NCBI RefSeq assembly: GCF_014384985.1 | Contig: NZ_JACRSX010000008.1 | Location: 1 to 64,000, forward strand | DNA length: 64,000 bases | DNA from: Jutongia huaianensis | Lineage (GTDB): Bacteria > Bacillota > Clostridia > Lachnospirales > Lachnospiraceae | Direction of reading: 5' to 3' | Program-made: the position numbers and the translations under genes | Notes under the pieces: model-generated | Database searches by the model: none | Told to the model about the DNA's origin: nothing | Seen by the model: the letters and a program-made list of their open reading frames with translations, nothing else | In this document: piece after piece, positions 43,132-52,583 of the stretch | Numbering within the stretch: the first letter of the stretch is position 1 | Layout: each line of letters begins with the position of its first letter

Positions 43132-44406
43132 ATGGCAGAAAAGTTGTTTGACACGGAAGAGCGGCAGGAAAGGATCATACTGGTAGGCGTAGAGACAGCG
43201 GAGGGAGATGATACAAAGCAGTCTCTGGAAGAGCTGGAGGAGCTTGGTCAGACAGCAGGGGCTGTTACTGTGGGGATGGTGATCCAGAAACGGGAACGTA
43301 TGCATCCGGGAACCTATATTGGTAAAGGAAAGATTGAAGAGGTGGCAGCACTGGTAAGCCAGTGCAATGCAGATACTGTGGTCTGCGATGATGAGCTGAG
43401 TCCTGCGCAGCTTCGGAATCTGTCGGATGCCTTGGATGTGAAGGTGATTGACAGAACCGTGATGATTCTCGATATCTTCGCAAAGCATGCAACCACCAAC
43501 GAGGGCAAATTACAGGTAGAACTGGCGCAGCTTCGATATCGCTCCTCCCATTTGATCGGAGAGCGGACAGAATTATCCAGACTCGGCGGCGGTATTGGTA
43601 CCAGAGGACCGGGAGAGCAGAAGCTGGAACAGGACAGACGTCTGATCCGTAACCGTATTTCCCAGTTGAAGAAGGAATTGGAGCAGGTGACGAGAACAAG
43701 GACTTTGACACGCAAAAAACGTCAGGAAAATCCGATTCCTGTAATTGCTATTGTGGGATATACCAATGCCGGTAAGTCCACTTTGCTGAATTATCTCACC
43801 GGAGCAGGTGTTCTATCGCAGGATAAGCTGTTTGCCACGCTGGATCCTACCACCAGAAAATTGACCACACAGGAGGGAGAAGAATTCCTTTTTACGGATA
43901 CGGTAGGCTTTATCCGAAAGCTTCCTCATCATTTGATACAGGCATTCCGCAGTACGCTGGAGGAGGCCAAATATGCGGATATGATCCTGCATGTGGTGGA
44001 TTGTGCCAATCCGGATATGGATGCACAGATGTTTACAGTATATGAGACGCTGCGTCGTCTGAAGGTTGGTGACAAAAAGGTGATCACGGCATTTAATAAG
44101 ATTGATCTGCGGGATGATGCCGGGGTACTCAAGGATCTGAATGCGGATGAAACCGTACGGATTTCTGCCAAAACCGGAGAGGGCCTGGAAGAGCTTCTTC
44201 ACACAGTATCCAAGGTGGCGAGAGAAGGAAAGCTCGTGGTGGAAAAGACGTTTTCTTATGCAGAGGGATCTGTGGTAAGCCAGATCCGAAGCATTGGAAA
44301 GATTCTCGAAGAGGATTACCGGAATGAAGGAATCTATATTAAGGCAGAGATTCCGAGAGAGTATGAATACTTGTTTGTTGAAAAGAAGAAACAGGAGGAA
44401 TGGTAA
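43132..44406 (+). CDS. hflX: GTPase HflX
   Basis: A 424-residue GTPase that splits stalled 70S ribosomes or acts as a 50S factor under stress. The N-terminal HflX domain (about 15-130, with GKGKIEEVAALV) and the Gly-rich linker GGGIGTRGPGEQKLEQDRR are present. The G domain has G1 GYTNAGKST, G2/G3 (DPTTRKL, DTVGFIRKLP) and G4 FNKIDL. Length is typical. A good AAAGGA site is upstream. Its stop codon overlaps the folA start by one base (TAATG), so folA translation is coupled. Confidence 0.95.
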   Translation: MAEKLFDTEERQERIILVGVETAEGDDTKQSLEELEELGQTAGAVTVGMVIQKRERMHPGTYIGKGKIEEVAALVSQCNADTVVCDDELSPAQLRNLSDALDVKVIDRTVMILDIFAKHATTNEGKLQVELAQLRYRSSHLIGERTELSRLGGGIGTRGPGEQKLEQDRRLIRNRISQLKKELEQVTRTRTLTRKKRQENPIPVIAIVGYTNAGKSTLLNYLTGAGVLSQDKLFATLDPTTRKLTTQEGEEFLFTDTVGFIRKLPHHLIQAFRSTLEEAKYADMILHVVDCANPDMDAQMFTVYETLRRLKVGDKKVITAFNKIDLRDDAGVLKDLNADETVRISAKTGEGLEELLHTVSKVAREGKLVVEKTFSYAEGSVVSQIRSIGKILEEDYRNEGIYIKAEIPREYEYLFVEKKKQEEW

Positions 44407-44894
44407 TGCAGTTGATCGCGGCGGTAGACAGCAATTGGGCCATTGGAAATAAGGGAGAGCTTCTGGTAAGCATCCCTCAGGACAAAAAACAGTTTCAGGA
44501 GCTGACCATGGGAGGAGTGATCCTGGGAGGGAGAAAAACGATGGAAGGTCTTCCCGGCGGCACAACCCTCAAGGGACGTAAGAATGTAATTTTGACTAAT
44601 CGGAGTGACTATCGTTATTCTGACGGAGTGATCGTACACAGTGTCGAGGAGGCTTTAGAGGAGCTTCGCCGGTTTCCGGAGGAACAGATTTATATTATCG
44701 GAGGAGAACAGATATACCGTCAGTTTCTTCCTTACTGTGATAAGGCGTACATTACGAAGATTGATTATGCTTATGAGGCGGATACACATTTCCCGAATCT
44801 GGATGAGGACCCGGAGTGGGAGATGACACATATTTCTGACGAACAGACCTATTATGATCTGGAGTATCATTTTACAATTTATCAAAGAAAATAA
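44406..44894 (+). CDS. folA: Dihydrofolate reductase
   Basis: A 162-residue enzyme that reduces dihydrofolate to tetrahydrofolate with NADPH; it is the target of trimethoprim. Family features are MQLIAAVDSNWAIGNKGELL, GGRKTMEGLP, LTNR and YIIGGEQIYRQFLPYCDKAYITKI. One feature to note is VSIPQDKKQFQELTMGG, where most DHFRs read W..P.D...F. The ATG at 44406 has AGGAGG 7 bases upstream; the one at 44400 is too close. thyA is not adjacent. Confidence 0.93.
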   Translation: MQLIAAVDSNWAIGNKGELLVSIPQDKKQFQELTMGGVILGGRKTMEGLPGGTTLKGRKNVILTNRSDYRYSDGVIVHSVEEALEELRRFPEEQIYIIGGEQIYRQFLPYCDKAYITKIDYAYEADTHFPNLDEDPEWEMTHISDEQTYYDLEYHFTIYQRK

Positions 44895-44898
44895 AATG

Positions 44899-44914
44899 CC
44901 GATATACATATCGG
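44899..44914 (+). other. Small hairpin after folA
   Basis: CCGATA pairs with TATCGG around a 4-base loop. No T tract follows, so termination is doubtful. Confidence 0.3.
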
Positions 44915-45008
44915 GAAGGCAATGGATGGCATTCACCAGAAATGATTCCGGAGACATATCACGGAGTCAGAACCAGAAAAAGATATTCAGATTGATGGAG
45001 GAAATGGA

Positions 45009-45560
45009 ATGAATGCATCTGTAAGGAAAGAAGAAAACATGAATGCCAATCAGGTGATTAAAGAACAGCTTGCCCGGTTTTCAGATCCGGAGCCGGGAAT
45101 GTCAGAGCAGGAGCGGGAAAGGTATCATCAGAATATTCTTGCTAAGATTGAAAGTGGAAAAAAGCTAAGTTCACAGGAATTGGCATATCTGCGGGTAAAT
45201 GATCCGATGGCATATCAGAAAGCACGGCGTATGGAGCAAAAGAGACAGTGGCTGGAGCAGCAGATGAAGAAATGCAAGTCCAAGCAGGAGGTCCGGGAAG
45301 TGGTAGAGAATGCCATTACCCATGTTTCAGAGAAGGATCCGGACCGGGATGCGATTATTGCAACTTATCAGGAGGCTTATCAGGAATTTCGTAAAACGGC
45401 ACGTTATCGTCGTCTTCCGGACACCAGAAAGGAAGCGGAGGAGGAAGAAAAGCAGGGGAAAAGAAAATCGCAGGCTTTTGAGGGAGATCCTGCGGAGCTT
45501 GCAAGAACCCCGTTATCGGAGATATATGATGCACTTCCGGTGTTTGATACGGTAGGTTGA
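45009..45560 (+). CDS. Hypothetical charged helical protein
   Basis: A 183-residue soluble protein rich in Glu, Lys, Gln and Arg. It has no signal, membrane segment or Cys motif. Predicted mainly helical (for example EQERERYHQNILAKIESGKK and QKARRMEQKRQWLEQQMKKC). A GGAGG site 7 bases before the ATG supports expression. It ends at the strong hairpin at 45595. I do not recognise a family, and the folA neighbour gives no clear clue. Confidence 0.6.
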   Translation: MNASVRKEENMNANQVIKEQLARFSDPEPGMSEQERERYHQNILAKIESGKKLSSQELAYLRVNDPMAYQKARRMEQKRQWLEQQMKKCKSKQEVREVVENAITHVSEKDPDRDAIIATYQEAYQEFRKTARYRRLPDTRKEAEEEEKQGKRKSQAFEGDPAELARTPLSEIYDALPVFDTVG

Positions 45561-45594
45561 TATTATCGTTTTGTTGAAAAATTATTTTAAAATA

Positions 45595-45633
45595 AAAGGG
45601 CTGCTGGTTCTTTGATAGAACCAGCAGCCCTTT
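45595..45633. terminator. Bidirectional terminator between the unknown gene and cellobiose phosphorylase
   Basis: A perfect 16-bp stem (45595-45610 with 45618-45633; AAAGGGCTGC.../...GCAGCCCTTT). The T-rich stretch is better on the minus strand, so it mainly ends the phosphorylase gene. Confidence 0.87.
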
Positions 45634-45676
45634 CGGTATTTGTATCAATATTATAGCGTTTTCCAGTAGCTATGAT

Positions 45677-48118
45677 TTAGCCCATAACGACCGTTACATT
45701 GTATTCTGTTTTGCCCTTCTCGTAAGGAACAACAGTTGTTCCTGTAAGCTCTTTGCCGTCTACGATCAGCTTTGCAACGCCCTTCTCTACCTTATTGTCG
45801 TTCTCAACGGTAATGTTGTAAACGCCCTCACGGTATTTTCTGGTCATTGTGAACTTAGTACCCATCTCAGCAGGGATACAAGGATCAATGCTCAGACCCT
45901 TCAAGGTAGGAACAACACCGAGGATGTACTGGGATACATTGACGAATGTCCATGCAGCAGTACCTGTCAGCCAGCTGTTCTTTGCCTGACCAAAGAAATG
46001 GGCATCCTTACCGGCGATCATCTGGGAATATACATAAGGTTCTGTGCAATGGATCTCGCTGATGTCCTCAATGTAAGCAGGGCATGTCTTGCGATAGATC
46101 TCAAAAGCACGGTTACCACGACCGATTACAGTCTCTGCGCAGGAAACCCAAGGGTTATTGTGGCAGAAGATACCGGCATTCTCTTTATATCCAGGTGGAT
46201 AAGAAGAAATCTCGCCAAGTTCAACATGATATTTGGTATATGGAGGCTGCAGAAGTACGATACCATACTTGGAATCCAGCTTCTCTTTTACGGAATCGAG
46301 GGCTTTTTTTGCTTCACCGGACTCAACACCGACACCGGCCAGTACACAGAAGCCCTGTGGCTCAATGTAGATCTGACCCTCTTCGCATTCCTTAGAACCA
46401 ACCTTATGTCCATATGCATCGTAAGCACGTACGAACCAGTCGCCGTCCCAGCCGTCCTTGAGGATCGCATCATTCATAGCGGAAACCTCGCTGCGGGCAC
46501 GGTCAGCCTCGTCCTGCTTGCCGATGAATTCGCAGAGATCTGCGTACTCTTTGCCGTATTTTACAAACATTCCTGCGATGAATACAGACTCTGCCACAGG
46601 TCCCTCACTAGGACCAAATGTCTGGAAGGACTCACCCGGCTGCTCAGAGAAGCAGTTTAAGTTCAGACAGTCGTTCCAGTCAGCACGTCCGATCAAAGGA
46701 AGCTTATGAGGTCCTTTGTGATTTACAATGTAATCGAAGGATCTCTTTAAATGCTCCAGAAGTGGAACAGCAGTGGACTCGTCATTATCAAACGGAACCA
46801 TCTCATCAAGGATCGTGGTATCACCTGTCTCGCGGATATAAGCGGATACGCAGGCAACCAGCCACATTGGATCATCATTGAAGCCGGAACCGATATCAGC
46901 GTTTCCTTTCTTAGTGAGTGGCTGATACTGATGATATGCACTACCATCCGGGAACTGGGTAGAAGCGATATCAATGATTCTTTCACGGGCACGCTCCGGG
47001 ATCAGATGTACGAATCCGAGAAGATCCTGACAGGAATCACGGAATCCCATACCACGGCCGATTCCTGACTCGTAATAAGAAGCGGAACGGGACATATTGA
47101 AGGTAACCATACACTGGTACTGATTCCAGATATTAACCATACGGTCAAGCTTTTCTTCATCAGACTTCACGGTAAACTTGGAAAGGAGATCCTCCCAGTT
47201 TGCTTTTAATGCAGCAAGAGCGGCATCTACCTGCTCGTCTGTCTGGTATTTGGCAAGAAGCTCATCAGCAGGCTTCTTATTGATCACGTTCGGTGCGGTA
47301 AACTTCTCATCCTTTGGATTCTCACAGTAACCCAGAACGAAGATGAAGCTCTTAGTCTCACCCGGCTCAAGCTCTACATTGATCTGATGAGATCCGATCG
47401 GATACCATCCACTGGTGATGGAATCGTGGGACTTGCCCTCCTCAACGACCTGAGGGTCTGTCACGCCACGATAAGCACCGAGAAACTCGTCACGGCTTGT
47501 ATCAAAACCATCAACAGGAGTGTTTACAGAATAAACAGCGAAATGGTTACGGCGCTCACGGTATTCGGTCTTGTGATAGATTGCAGAACCGATCACTTCG
47601 ACTTCACCGGTATTGAGGTTACGCTGATAGTTTGTCATATCGTCCATGGCATTCCAAAGACAGAATTCAATATATGAGAACAGAGTAAAGCTCTTTTTCT
47701 CAGAAGTTTTGTTTGTAAATTTGATCTGGTTGACCTCACAGTTGTCATTCAGAGGAACAAATGCAAGGAGGGAAGCTTCAAGACCATTCTTGACAGAGGT
47801 AAAACGGCTGTATCCCATACCATGACGGCACTCATAGGAATCGAGCTCTGTCTTTACAGGCATCCAGCCGGGATTCCATACGGTATCGCCTTCCTTGATG
47901 TAATAATAACGTCCGCCCTCGTCATTTGGAATATTGTTATAACGATAACGGGTCAGACGGAGAAGCTTTGCATCCTTATAAAAGCTGTATCCTCCGCAGG
48001 TATTGGAAATCAGCGAGAAAAAAGCTGTGCTTCCCAGATAATTGATCCATGGAAGTGGCGTCTTCGGTGTGGTGATGACGTACTCCCTATTTGGATCATC
48101 AAAAAAACCAAATTTCAT
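45677..48118 (-). CDS. Cellobiose phosphorylase (GH94)
   Basis: An 813-residue glycoside hydrolase family 94 enzyme, cytoplasmic, that splits cellobiose with phosphate into glucose 1-phosphate and glucose, saving ATP. The start [29 protein letters not shown] is typical of cellobiose phosphorylases. [11 protein letters not shown] (Asp480 to Asp483 region) holds the expected general acid, and GFNDDPMW and [11 protein letters not shown] line the site. The ATG at 48118 has GGAGG 5 bases upstream; the one at 48130 does not. No sugar transporter or beta-glucosidase is adjacent. Cellodextrin rather than cellobiose preference cannot be excluded. Confidence 0.92.
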   Translation of the reverse strand: MKFGFFDDPNREYVITTPKTPLPWINYLGSTAFFSLISNTCGGYSFYKDAKLLRLTRYRYNNIPNDEGGRYYYIKEGDTVWNPGWMPVKTELDSYECRHGMGYSRFTSVKNGLEASLLAFVPLNDNCEVNQIKFTNKTSEKKSFTLFSYIEFCLWNAMDDMTNYQRNLNTGEVEVIGSAIYHKTEYRERRNHFAVYSVNTPVDGFDTSRDEFLGAYRGVTDPQVVEEGKSHDSITSGWYPIGSHQINVELEPGETKSFIFVLGYCENPKDEKFTAPNVINKKPADELLAKYQTDEQVDAALAALKANWEDLLSKFTVKSDEEKLDRMVNIWNQYQCMVTFNMSRSASYYESGIGRGMGFRDSCQDLLGFVHLIPERARERIIDIASTQFPDGSAYHQYQPLTKKGNADIGSGFNDDPMWLVACVSAYIRETGDTTILDEMVPFDNDESTAVPLLEHLKRSFDYIVNHKGPHKLPLIGRADWNDCLNLNCFSEQPGESFQTFGPSEGPVAESVFIAGMFVKYGKEYADLCEFIGKQDEADRARSEVSAMNDAILKDGWDGDWFVRAYDAYGHKVGSKECEEGQIYIEPQGFCVLAGVGVESGEAKKALDSVKEKLDSKYGIVLLQPPYTKYHVELGEISSYPPGYKENAGIFCHNNPWVSCAETVIGRGNRAFEIYRKTCPAYIEDISEIHCTEPYVYSQMIAGKDAHFFGQAKNSWLTGTAAWTFVNVSQYILGVVPTLKGLSIDPCIPAEMGTKFTMTRKYREGVYNITVENDNKVEKGVAKLIVDGKELTGTTVVPYEKGKTEYNVTVVMG

Positions 48119-48133
48119 ATAGTCCTCCATTCC

Positions 48134-48146
48134 GCCGTATTACGGC
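48134..48146. promoter_or_regulatory. Palindrome in the cellobiose phosphorylase leader
   Basis: GCCGTA-T-TACGGC, a perfect 6-bp dyad between the promoter (48190-48218) and the ribosome binding site. Possible operator or leader hairpin. Confidence 0.4.
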
Positions 48147-48189
48147 ATATAGTAATAATGTTGGTCATAAAACAGACCTAAGTAGTTAA

Positions 48190-48218
48190 AGTATATCGTA
48201 ATCCGGTGGGGAAATCAA
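48190..48218 (-). promoter_or_regulatory. Promoter of cellobiose phosphorylase
   Basis: On the minus strand TTGATT (complement of 48213-48218) and TATACT (complement of 48190-48195) are 17 bases apart, about 72 bases before the start codon. Confidence 0.65.
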
Positions 48219-48235
48219 GAAAATACTTAAAGATT

Positions 48236-48253
48236 TTCGCAAATGTTCGCAAA
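48236..48253. promoter_or_regulatory. TTCGCAAA direct repeats upstream of the cellobiose phosphorylase promoter
   Basis: Two exact copies (48236-48243 and 48246-48253) with a 10-bp period, about one helical turn, lying 18 bases upstream of the -35 box. This spacing suits an activator dimer. Confidence 0.45.
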
Positions 48254-48334
48254 AGATTTCAGGCAGTCCATGTATAGAATTCGAAATACACGAATAGGGT
48301 AAAAGGAAAGGTTCGATCAGGATGGAAAAAGGAT

Positions 48335-49126
48335 ATGGGAAAGAGAAAAAAAGAAGTGATCTTTCTGGGGGTTGTAGTGATAACTCTGCTGGCAATGCTG
48401 GGAATTCAGCAGAGACAGATGAAACAGTATACGGAGGTACTTGGCAGAAATGTGGAAAATACATCCAATACAGCAGCAGCTGCATCCGGAAGTGCCGCCG
48501 GAGCAAAACGGCAGCCTGTGGTTTATCTGACTTTTGATGATGGACCAAGCAGTCTGACAGAAAAATATCTTGACATCCTGAAAAAACATAAGATTCATGC
48601 GACATTTTTTCTGATCGGCCAGCAGGTGGAAGAAATGCCGGAAATTGTGGAGCGGGAGCTGAAGGAGGGGCATGAGATCGGAGTACATACATATACTCAT
48701 GAATCCTGTGAGATTTACGCTTCCTGTCAGGCATATTATGAGGATGTAAATAAGGTGCGGGAAGTGCTGGAAAAGAGATTTGATTATAAACCGCAGCTCT
48801 GGCGTTTTCCATGGGGCAGTGCAAACTGTTATATCCATTCCTATAAGGAGGAGATCATACAGAGACTGGGGGAGCAGAATATGGAATATGCAGACTGGAA
48901 TGTCAGTGCAGAGGATTCGGTTGGAAGTCCTACGGTAGACAGCATTCTAAGAAATGTAAAGAAGGACGCTTTCCGGGTAAAGGATCCGGTTGTGCTGATG
49001 CACGATTCCGGAAGTAATCAGGCGACATTAGACAGTCTGGAAGCGGTCATCACACTTTTTGAAGAACAGGGATATCGTTTTGAAACAATGTCACAGCGGG
49101 AAAACTGCTGTCACTTTGGACAATGA
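48335..49126 (+). CDS. Polysaccharide deacetylase (NodB domain), membrane-anchored
   Basis: A 263-residue carbohydrate esterase family 4 protein. One N-terminal membrane segment (about 5-25) is followed by a linker and the NodB domain (about 65-255). Motif 1 TFDDGPS and motif 2 HTYTHE hold the metal Asp and the two His; RFPWGS (motif 3), ADWNVSAEDS (motif 4) and LMHDSG (motif 5 with the catalytic His) complete the set. Such enzymes remove acetyl groups from peptidoglycan N-acetylglucosamine, giving lysozyme resistance, or from other polymers. The substrate is not shown. A GGA-rich site lies just before the ATG. Confidence 0.9.
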   Translation: MGKRKKEVIFLGVVVITLLAMLGIQQRQMKQYTEVLGRNVENTSNTAAAASGSAAGAKRQPVVYLTFDDGPSSLTEKYLDILKKHKIHATFFLIGQQVEEMPEIVERELKEGHEIGVHTYTHESCEIYASCQAYYEDVNKVREVLEKRFDYKPQLWRFPWGSANCYIHSYKEEIIQRLGEQNMEYADWNVSAEDSVGSPTVDSILRNVKKDAFRVKDPVVLMHDSGSNQATLDSLEAVITLFEEQGYRFETMSQRENCCHFGQ

Positions 49127-49132
49127 CAGCAG
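49105..49132 (-). terminator. Terminator candidate for the XRE gene
   Basis: A 9-bp stem CTGCTGTCA/TGACAGCAG with T4 after it on the minus strand. It overlaps the last bases of the deacetylase gene. Confidence 0.5.
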
Positions 49133-49187
49133 CGAAAGAAGAAAAATATTCATAATATGTAAAATCAATAAGGAGATATATTATCTG

Positions 49188-49538
49188 TTAGGGGAGAAAG
49201 TCCCGCAGAAGGTAATACAGATAACTGACCTGACGGGGATTTAATTCGTCGCAGAGTGGCAGCAGAATCGCCAGAAGCTGGGTGGGAGAGATTTCCAGAG
49301 GCGGAGAGTCTGATGTGGGAAGAAACAGGTCGTTGGGAGTGACATTAAGATAGTTGCAGATTTCGATAAATTCCGTAAAAGATGGAAGATATTTCTGGAG
49401 CTCAATACCGTTGATATAGCTTCTGCTGTGACCGAGATCATAGCTCATGGTGCAGGCACTGATTTCCTTTGATTCCCGCAGCTTGGACAGCCGCAGGGCG
49501 AAATCTTGTGCTTGCAGTGGAACAGGATTCTTTTTCAT
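49188..49538 (-). CDS. XRE-type helix-turn-helix regulator
   Basis: A 116-residue protein with an HTH domain at about 10-68 (FALRLSKLRESKEISACTMSYDLGHSRSYINGIELQKYLPSFTEFIEICNYLNVTPNDLF, quoted in part here only as ALRLSKLRE and YINGIELQKYLP). The C-terminal ~40 residues look helical and may dimerise. The ATG at 49538 has AGGAGG 7 bases upstream; the one at 49568 does not. It is divergent from glmM across a 250-base region with three symmetric elements, so it probably controls that region. Confidence 0.8.
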   Translation of the reverse strand: MKKNPVPLQAQDFALRLSKLRESKEISACTMSYDLGHSRSYINGIELQKYLPSFTEFIEICNYLNVTPNDLFLPTSDSPPLEISPTQLLAILLPLCDELNPRQVSYLYYLLRDFLP

Positions 49539-49618
49539 TTGTTTACCTCCTAAAATTAAAAAATGCAATACTATTGTATTTACATTATAATTATTTTACC
49601 AATTATTCACATAACATA

Positions 49619-49637
49619 TGCCGTGTGTGACACGGCA
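49619..49637. promoter_or_regulatory. Palindrome TGCCGTGT-GTG-ACACGGCA
   Basis: A perfect 8-bp inverted repeat around 3 bases in the XRE/glmM intergenic region. Likely an operator or a short hairpin. Confidence 0.5.
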
Positions 49638-49652
49638 ATTGCGTTTTTGGGC

Positions 49653-49675
49653 AAATACGCATTATTTGCGTATTT
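49653..49675. promoter_or_regulatory. Inverted repeat over the glmM -35 box
   Basis: AAATACGCA at 49653-49661 and TGCGTATTT at 49667-49675 are exact inverted copies and cover the -35 box at 49666. A protein bound here would block or tune glmM transcription. Confidence 0.5.
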
Positions 49676-49695
49676 TAGAGTGTATTTTGTATAAT
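49666..49695 (+). promoter_or_regulatory. Promoter of glmM
   Basis: TTGCGT at 49666-49671 and TATAAT at 49690-49695 with an 18-base spacer. Further down, GCGATAAT is repeated at 49743-49750 and 49753-49760 with a 10-bp period in the leader. Confidence 0.6.
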
Positions 49696-49789
49696 GGAAA
49701 AGGATTGATTTCAAAAAATGGATATGATATGATTAAAATAATGCGATAATGCGCGATAATGTATATATTGGAAAGGAATGAAATCAGAT

Positions 49790-51133
49790 ATGAAGTATTT
49801 TGGTACAGATGGTTTCCGGGGAGAGGCCAATGTTGATCTCAATGTGGTACATGCATATAAAGTCGGACGTTTTCTTGGATGGTATTACGGGCAGGAGCAC
49901 AAAGCCCGCATCGTGATCGGAAAGGATACACGCCGTTCCAGTTATATGTTTGAAGATGCTCTTTCTTCCGGCCTGACAGCCAGCGGAGCAGATGTTTATC
50001 TGCTGCACGTTACGCCAACGCCCAGTGTGTCCTATGTAGTGCGTACAGAGCAGTTTGACTGTGGTATTATGATCTCTGCAAGCCATAATCCGTATTATGA
50101 CAATGGCTTGAAAGTTATCAACGGCAATGGGCATAAGCTGGAGGCTGAAGTAGAGGAAAAGATCGAAACTTATATTGACAGCCCGGAGGATACGATTCCG
50201 TTTGCAACCCGTGAAAAAATCGGACGTACCGTTGATTATGCCATCGGCAGACACCGCTATATTGGATATCTGATGTCTCTTGCAACCCGTTCCTTCAAAA
50301 ATGTCCGGGTTGGCCTGGACTGTGCAAACGGATCTTCCTATTCTGTTGCCAAGGGGGTTTTTGATGCTTTGGGAGCAAAGACATATGCGATCGGTATGGA
50401 GCCGGACGGAACCAATATCAATGATAACTGTGGTTCTACGCATATTGAGAATCTTCAGAAATTTGTCATTGACAATGATCTTGATATCGGTTTTGCTTAT
50501 GATGGTGATGCTGACCGTTGTCTGGCGGTGGACGACAAGGGGCAGGTTATTGACGGAGACTGTATCCTGTATCTGTGTGGATGCTATCTGAAGGATAAGG
50601 GAGAGTTAAATAATAATACCGTTGTGACAACGATCATGTCCAATCTCGGATTATATAAAGCCTTTGATAAAGTAGGAATTTCCTATGAGAAGACTTCAGT
50701 AGGAGATAAATATGTCAATGCCAATATGATGCAGTATGGCCATTCTCTCGGAGGAGAACAGTCCGGTCACATTATTTTCAGCAAATATGCAGTGACAGGA
50801 GACGGTGTTCTGACTTCCCTGATGCTGATGGAGGTCATGCTGGAAAAGAAACAGAAGCTTTCTGAGCTTCGTAAGGGGCTGACGATATATCCACAGCTTT
50901 TGAAGAATGTCCGGGTTGGAGATAAGCCGGCTGCCAAGAACGATCCGGATGTGGTGGCAGCCACGGAGGAGGTAGCAAAGGCACTTGGACAGAACGGTCG
51001 TATTCTGATCCGTGAAAGCGGAACCGAGCCGGTGATCCGTGTGATGGTTGAAGCAGAAACAGAAGCTCTCTGCGAGAAATATGTCGATCAGGTTGTCAGA
51101 GTATTGTACAAAAAGGGACATGTAATCCCATAA
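49790..51133 (+). CDS. glmM: Phosphoglucosamine mutase
   Basis: A 447-residue alpha-D-phosphohexomutase that converts glucosamine 6-phosphate to glucosamine 1-phosphate for UDP-GlcNAc synthesis. MKYFGTDGFRGEAN is the family start. The phosphoserine is Ser98 in SASHNP. The metal site YDGDADR, the sugar-binding GGEQSGH and the phosphate-binding RESGTEPVIRVM are intact. The start at 49790 fits the family; an ATG at 49778 is nearer the AAAGGA site and would add four residues. It supplies wall precursors together with ddl and murF further on. Confidence 0.94.
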   Translation: MKYFGTDGFRGEANVDLNVVHAYKVGRFLGWYYGQEHKARIVIGKDTRRSSYMFEDALSSGLTASGADVYLLHVTPTPSVSYVVRTEQFDCGIMISASHNPYYDNGLKVINGNGHKLEAEVEEKIETYIDSPEDTIPFATREKIGRTVDYAIGRHRYIGYLMSLATRSFKNVRVGLDCANGSSYSVAKGVFDALGAKTYAIGMEPDGTNINDNCGSTHIENLQKFVIDNDLDIGFAYDGDADRCLAVDDKGQVIDGDCILYLCGCYLKDKGELNNNTVVTTIMSNLGLYKAFDKVGISYEKTSVGDKYVNANMMQYGHSLGGEQSGHIIFSKYAVTGDGVLTSLMLMEVMLEKKQKLSELRKGLTIYPQLLKNVRVGDKPAAKNDPDVVAATEEVAKALGQNGRILIRESGTEPVIRVMVEAETEALCEKYVDQVVRVLYKKGHVIP

Positions 51134-51148
51134 ATTTGTGAAAAAGAC

Positions 51149-51178
51149 TTGCTATTGTGGAATTATTCATGCTATAGT
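51149..51178 (+). promoter_or_regulatory. Promoter of tig
   Basis: TTGCTA at 51149-51154 and TATAGT at 51173-51178 with an 18-base spacer, 57 bases before tig. Confidence 0.55.
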
Positions 51179-51235
51179 ATATCAATGGTTAATTGCGGCA
51201 TGCAGGCCGTGAAATATTAAGGAGGAAATTATAAA

Positions 51236-52522
51236 ATGAGTGTACAGGTAGAAACATTAGAGAAGAGTATGGCAAAGCTTACAATTGAGGTGAGTGCAGA
51301 GGAGTTCGAGACTGCCTTAGATAAAGCATACAAGAAAAATAAAAATAAGATTTCCCTTCCGGGTTTTCGTAAGGGAAAAGCACCTCGTGCGATGATCGAG
51401 AAAATGTATGGTACAGGCGTATTTTACGAGGATGCTGCCAATGACCTGATCCCGGGTGCATATGAGTCTGCTGCAAAGGAGAGTGAGCTTGAGATCGTAG
51501 CACAGCCTTCTATTGACGTAACACAGATCGAGAAGGGAAAGCCTTTCATTTTTACAGCAACAGTTGCTGTAAAGCCGGAGGTAACACTTGGTGATTATAA
51601 GGGGATTGAAGTAGAGAAGAAAACCGCTGAGGTAACAGATGAGGAGCTTCAGGCAGAGATCGATAAGGTTCGCGAGAGCAATTCCAGAATGATCACTGTT
51701 GAGGACAGAGCAGTTCAGGATGGTGACATTACAACCATCGACTTCGAGGGATTTGTAGACGGTGAGCCGTTTGAAGGCGGAAAGGGTGAAAATTATCCTC
51801 TGACCATCGGTTCTCATTCTTTCATTGATAACTTTGAGGAGCAGCTCATTGGAAAGAACATTGGTGAGGAGACAGAGGTTAATGTAACATTCCCGGAGCA
51901 GTATCAGGCAGAGGAGCTGCAGGGCAAGCCGGCTGTATTCAAGGTAACCATCAAGGAGATCAAAGTAAAAGAGCTTCCTGAGCTTGATGATGATTTTGCA
52001 CAGGATGTATCCGAGTTTGATACCGTTGATGAGTATAAAGAGGATCTGAAGAAGAAGCTTCTTGAAAATAAGGAAGCAGCTCTGAAGAGAGAGAAGGAAG
52101 AGGATGTTGTTGGTAAGATCATTGAGAATGCCACAATGGAGATTCCTGATCCTATGGTAGATACACAGGTTCGTCAGATGGTACAGGAGTTTAGTCAGCG
52201 TATCCAGTCTCAGGGGCTGTCTCTGCAGCAGTATATGCAGTTTACAGGTATGACACCGGAGAGTCTGACAAACGAGCTGCAGCCACAGGCATTAAAGCGT
52301 ATCCAGAGCCGTCTTGTTCTTGAGGCAGTCGTTGCTGCAGAGAATATTGAGACATCTGATGAGGATCTGGAGAAAGAGCTTGAGAAGATGGCTGAGATGT
52401 ATCAGATGGAAGCAGACAAGTTAAAAGAGCTGGTTGGCGAAGAAGAGAAAAAGCAGATTGCACTTGATCTGGCTGTACAGAAGGCAGTTGAACTTGTTGT
52501 TGACGCTGCAGTTGAGAAATAA
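51236..52522 (+). CDS. tig: Trigger factor
   Basis: A 428-residue ribosome-bound chaperone with three parts: the ribosome-binding domain with the signature LPGFRKGKAPR (about 41-51), the FKBP-type prolyl isomerase domain (about 155-240, DGDITTIDFEGFVDGEPFEGG), and the helical C-terminal chaperone domain (about 250-428). Length is typical. The start follows AAGGAGG at good spacing. It starts the classic tig-clpP-clpX-lon order found across Firmicutes. Confidence 0.95.
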   Translation: MSVQVETLEKSMAKLTIEVSAEEFETALDKAYKKNKNKISLPGFRKGKAPRAMIEKMYGTGVFYEDAANDLIPGAYESAAKESELEIVAQPSIDVTQIEKGKPFIFTATVAVKPEVTLGDYKGIEVEKKTAEVTDEELQAEIDKVRESNSRMITVEDRAVQDGDITTIDFEGFVDGEPFEGGKGENYPLTIGSHSFIDNFEEQLIGKNIGEETEVNVTFPEQYQAEELQGKPAVFKVTIKEIKVKELPELDDDFAQDVSEFDTVDEYKEDLKKKLLENKEAALKREKEEDVVGKIIENATMEIPDPMVDTQVRQMVQEFSQRIQSQGLSLQQYMQFTGMTPESLTNELQPQALKRIQSRLVLEAVVAAENIETSDEDLEKELEKMAEMYQMEADKLKELVGEEEKKQIALDLAVQKAVELVVDAAVEK

Positions 52523-52536
52523 ATCATGTATTTCGG

Positions 52537-52583
52537 CGTCAGCCGCTGTCCTGTCGATCTGACAGGCAGGGCTGGCGTTTTTT
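52537..52583 (+). terminator. Terminator of tig
   Basis: A long stem with CGTCAGCC (52537-52544) pairing to GGCTGGCG (52570-52577) and inner CTGTC/GACAG, followed by six T. Confidence 0.85.
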
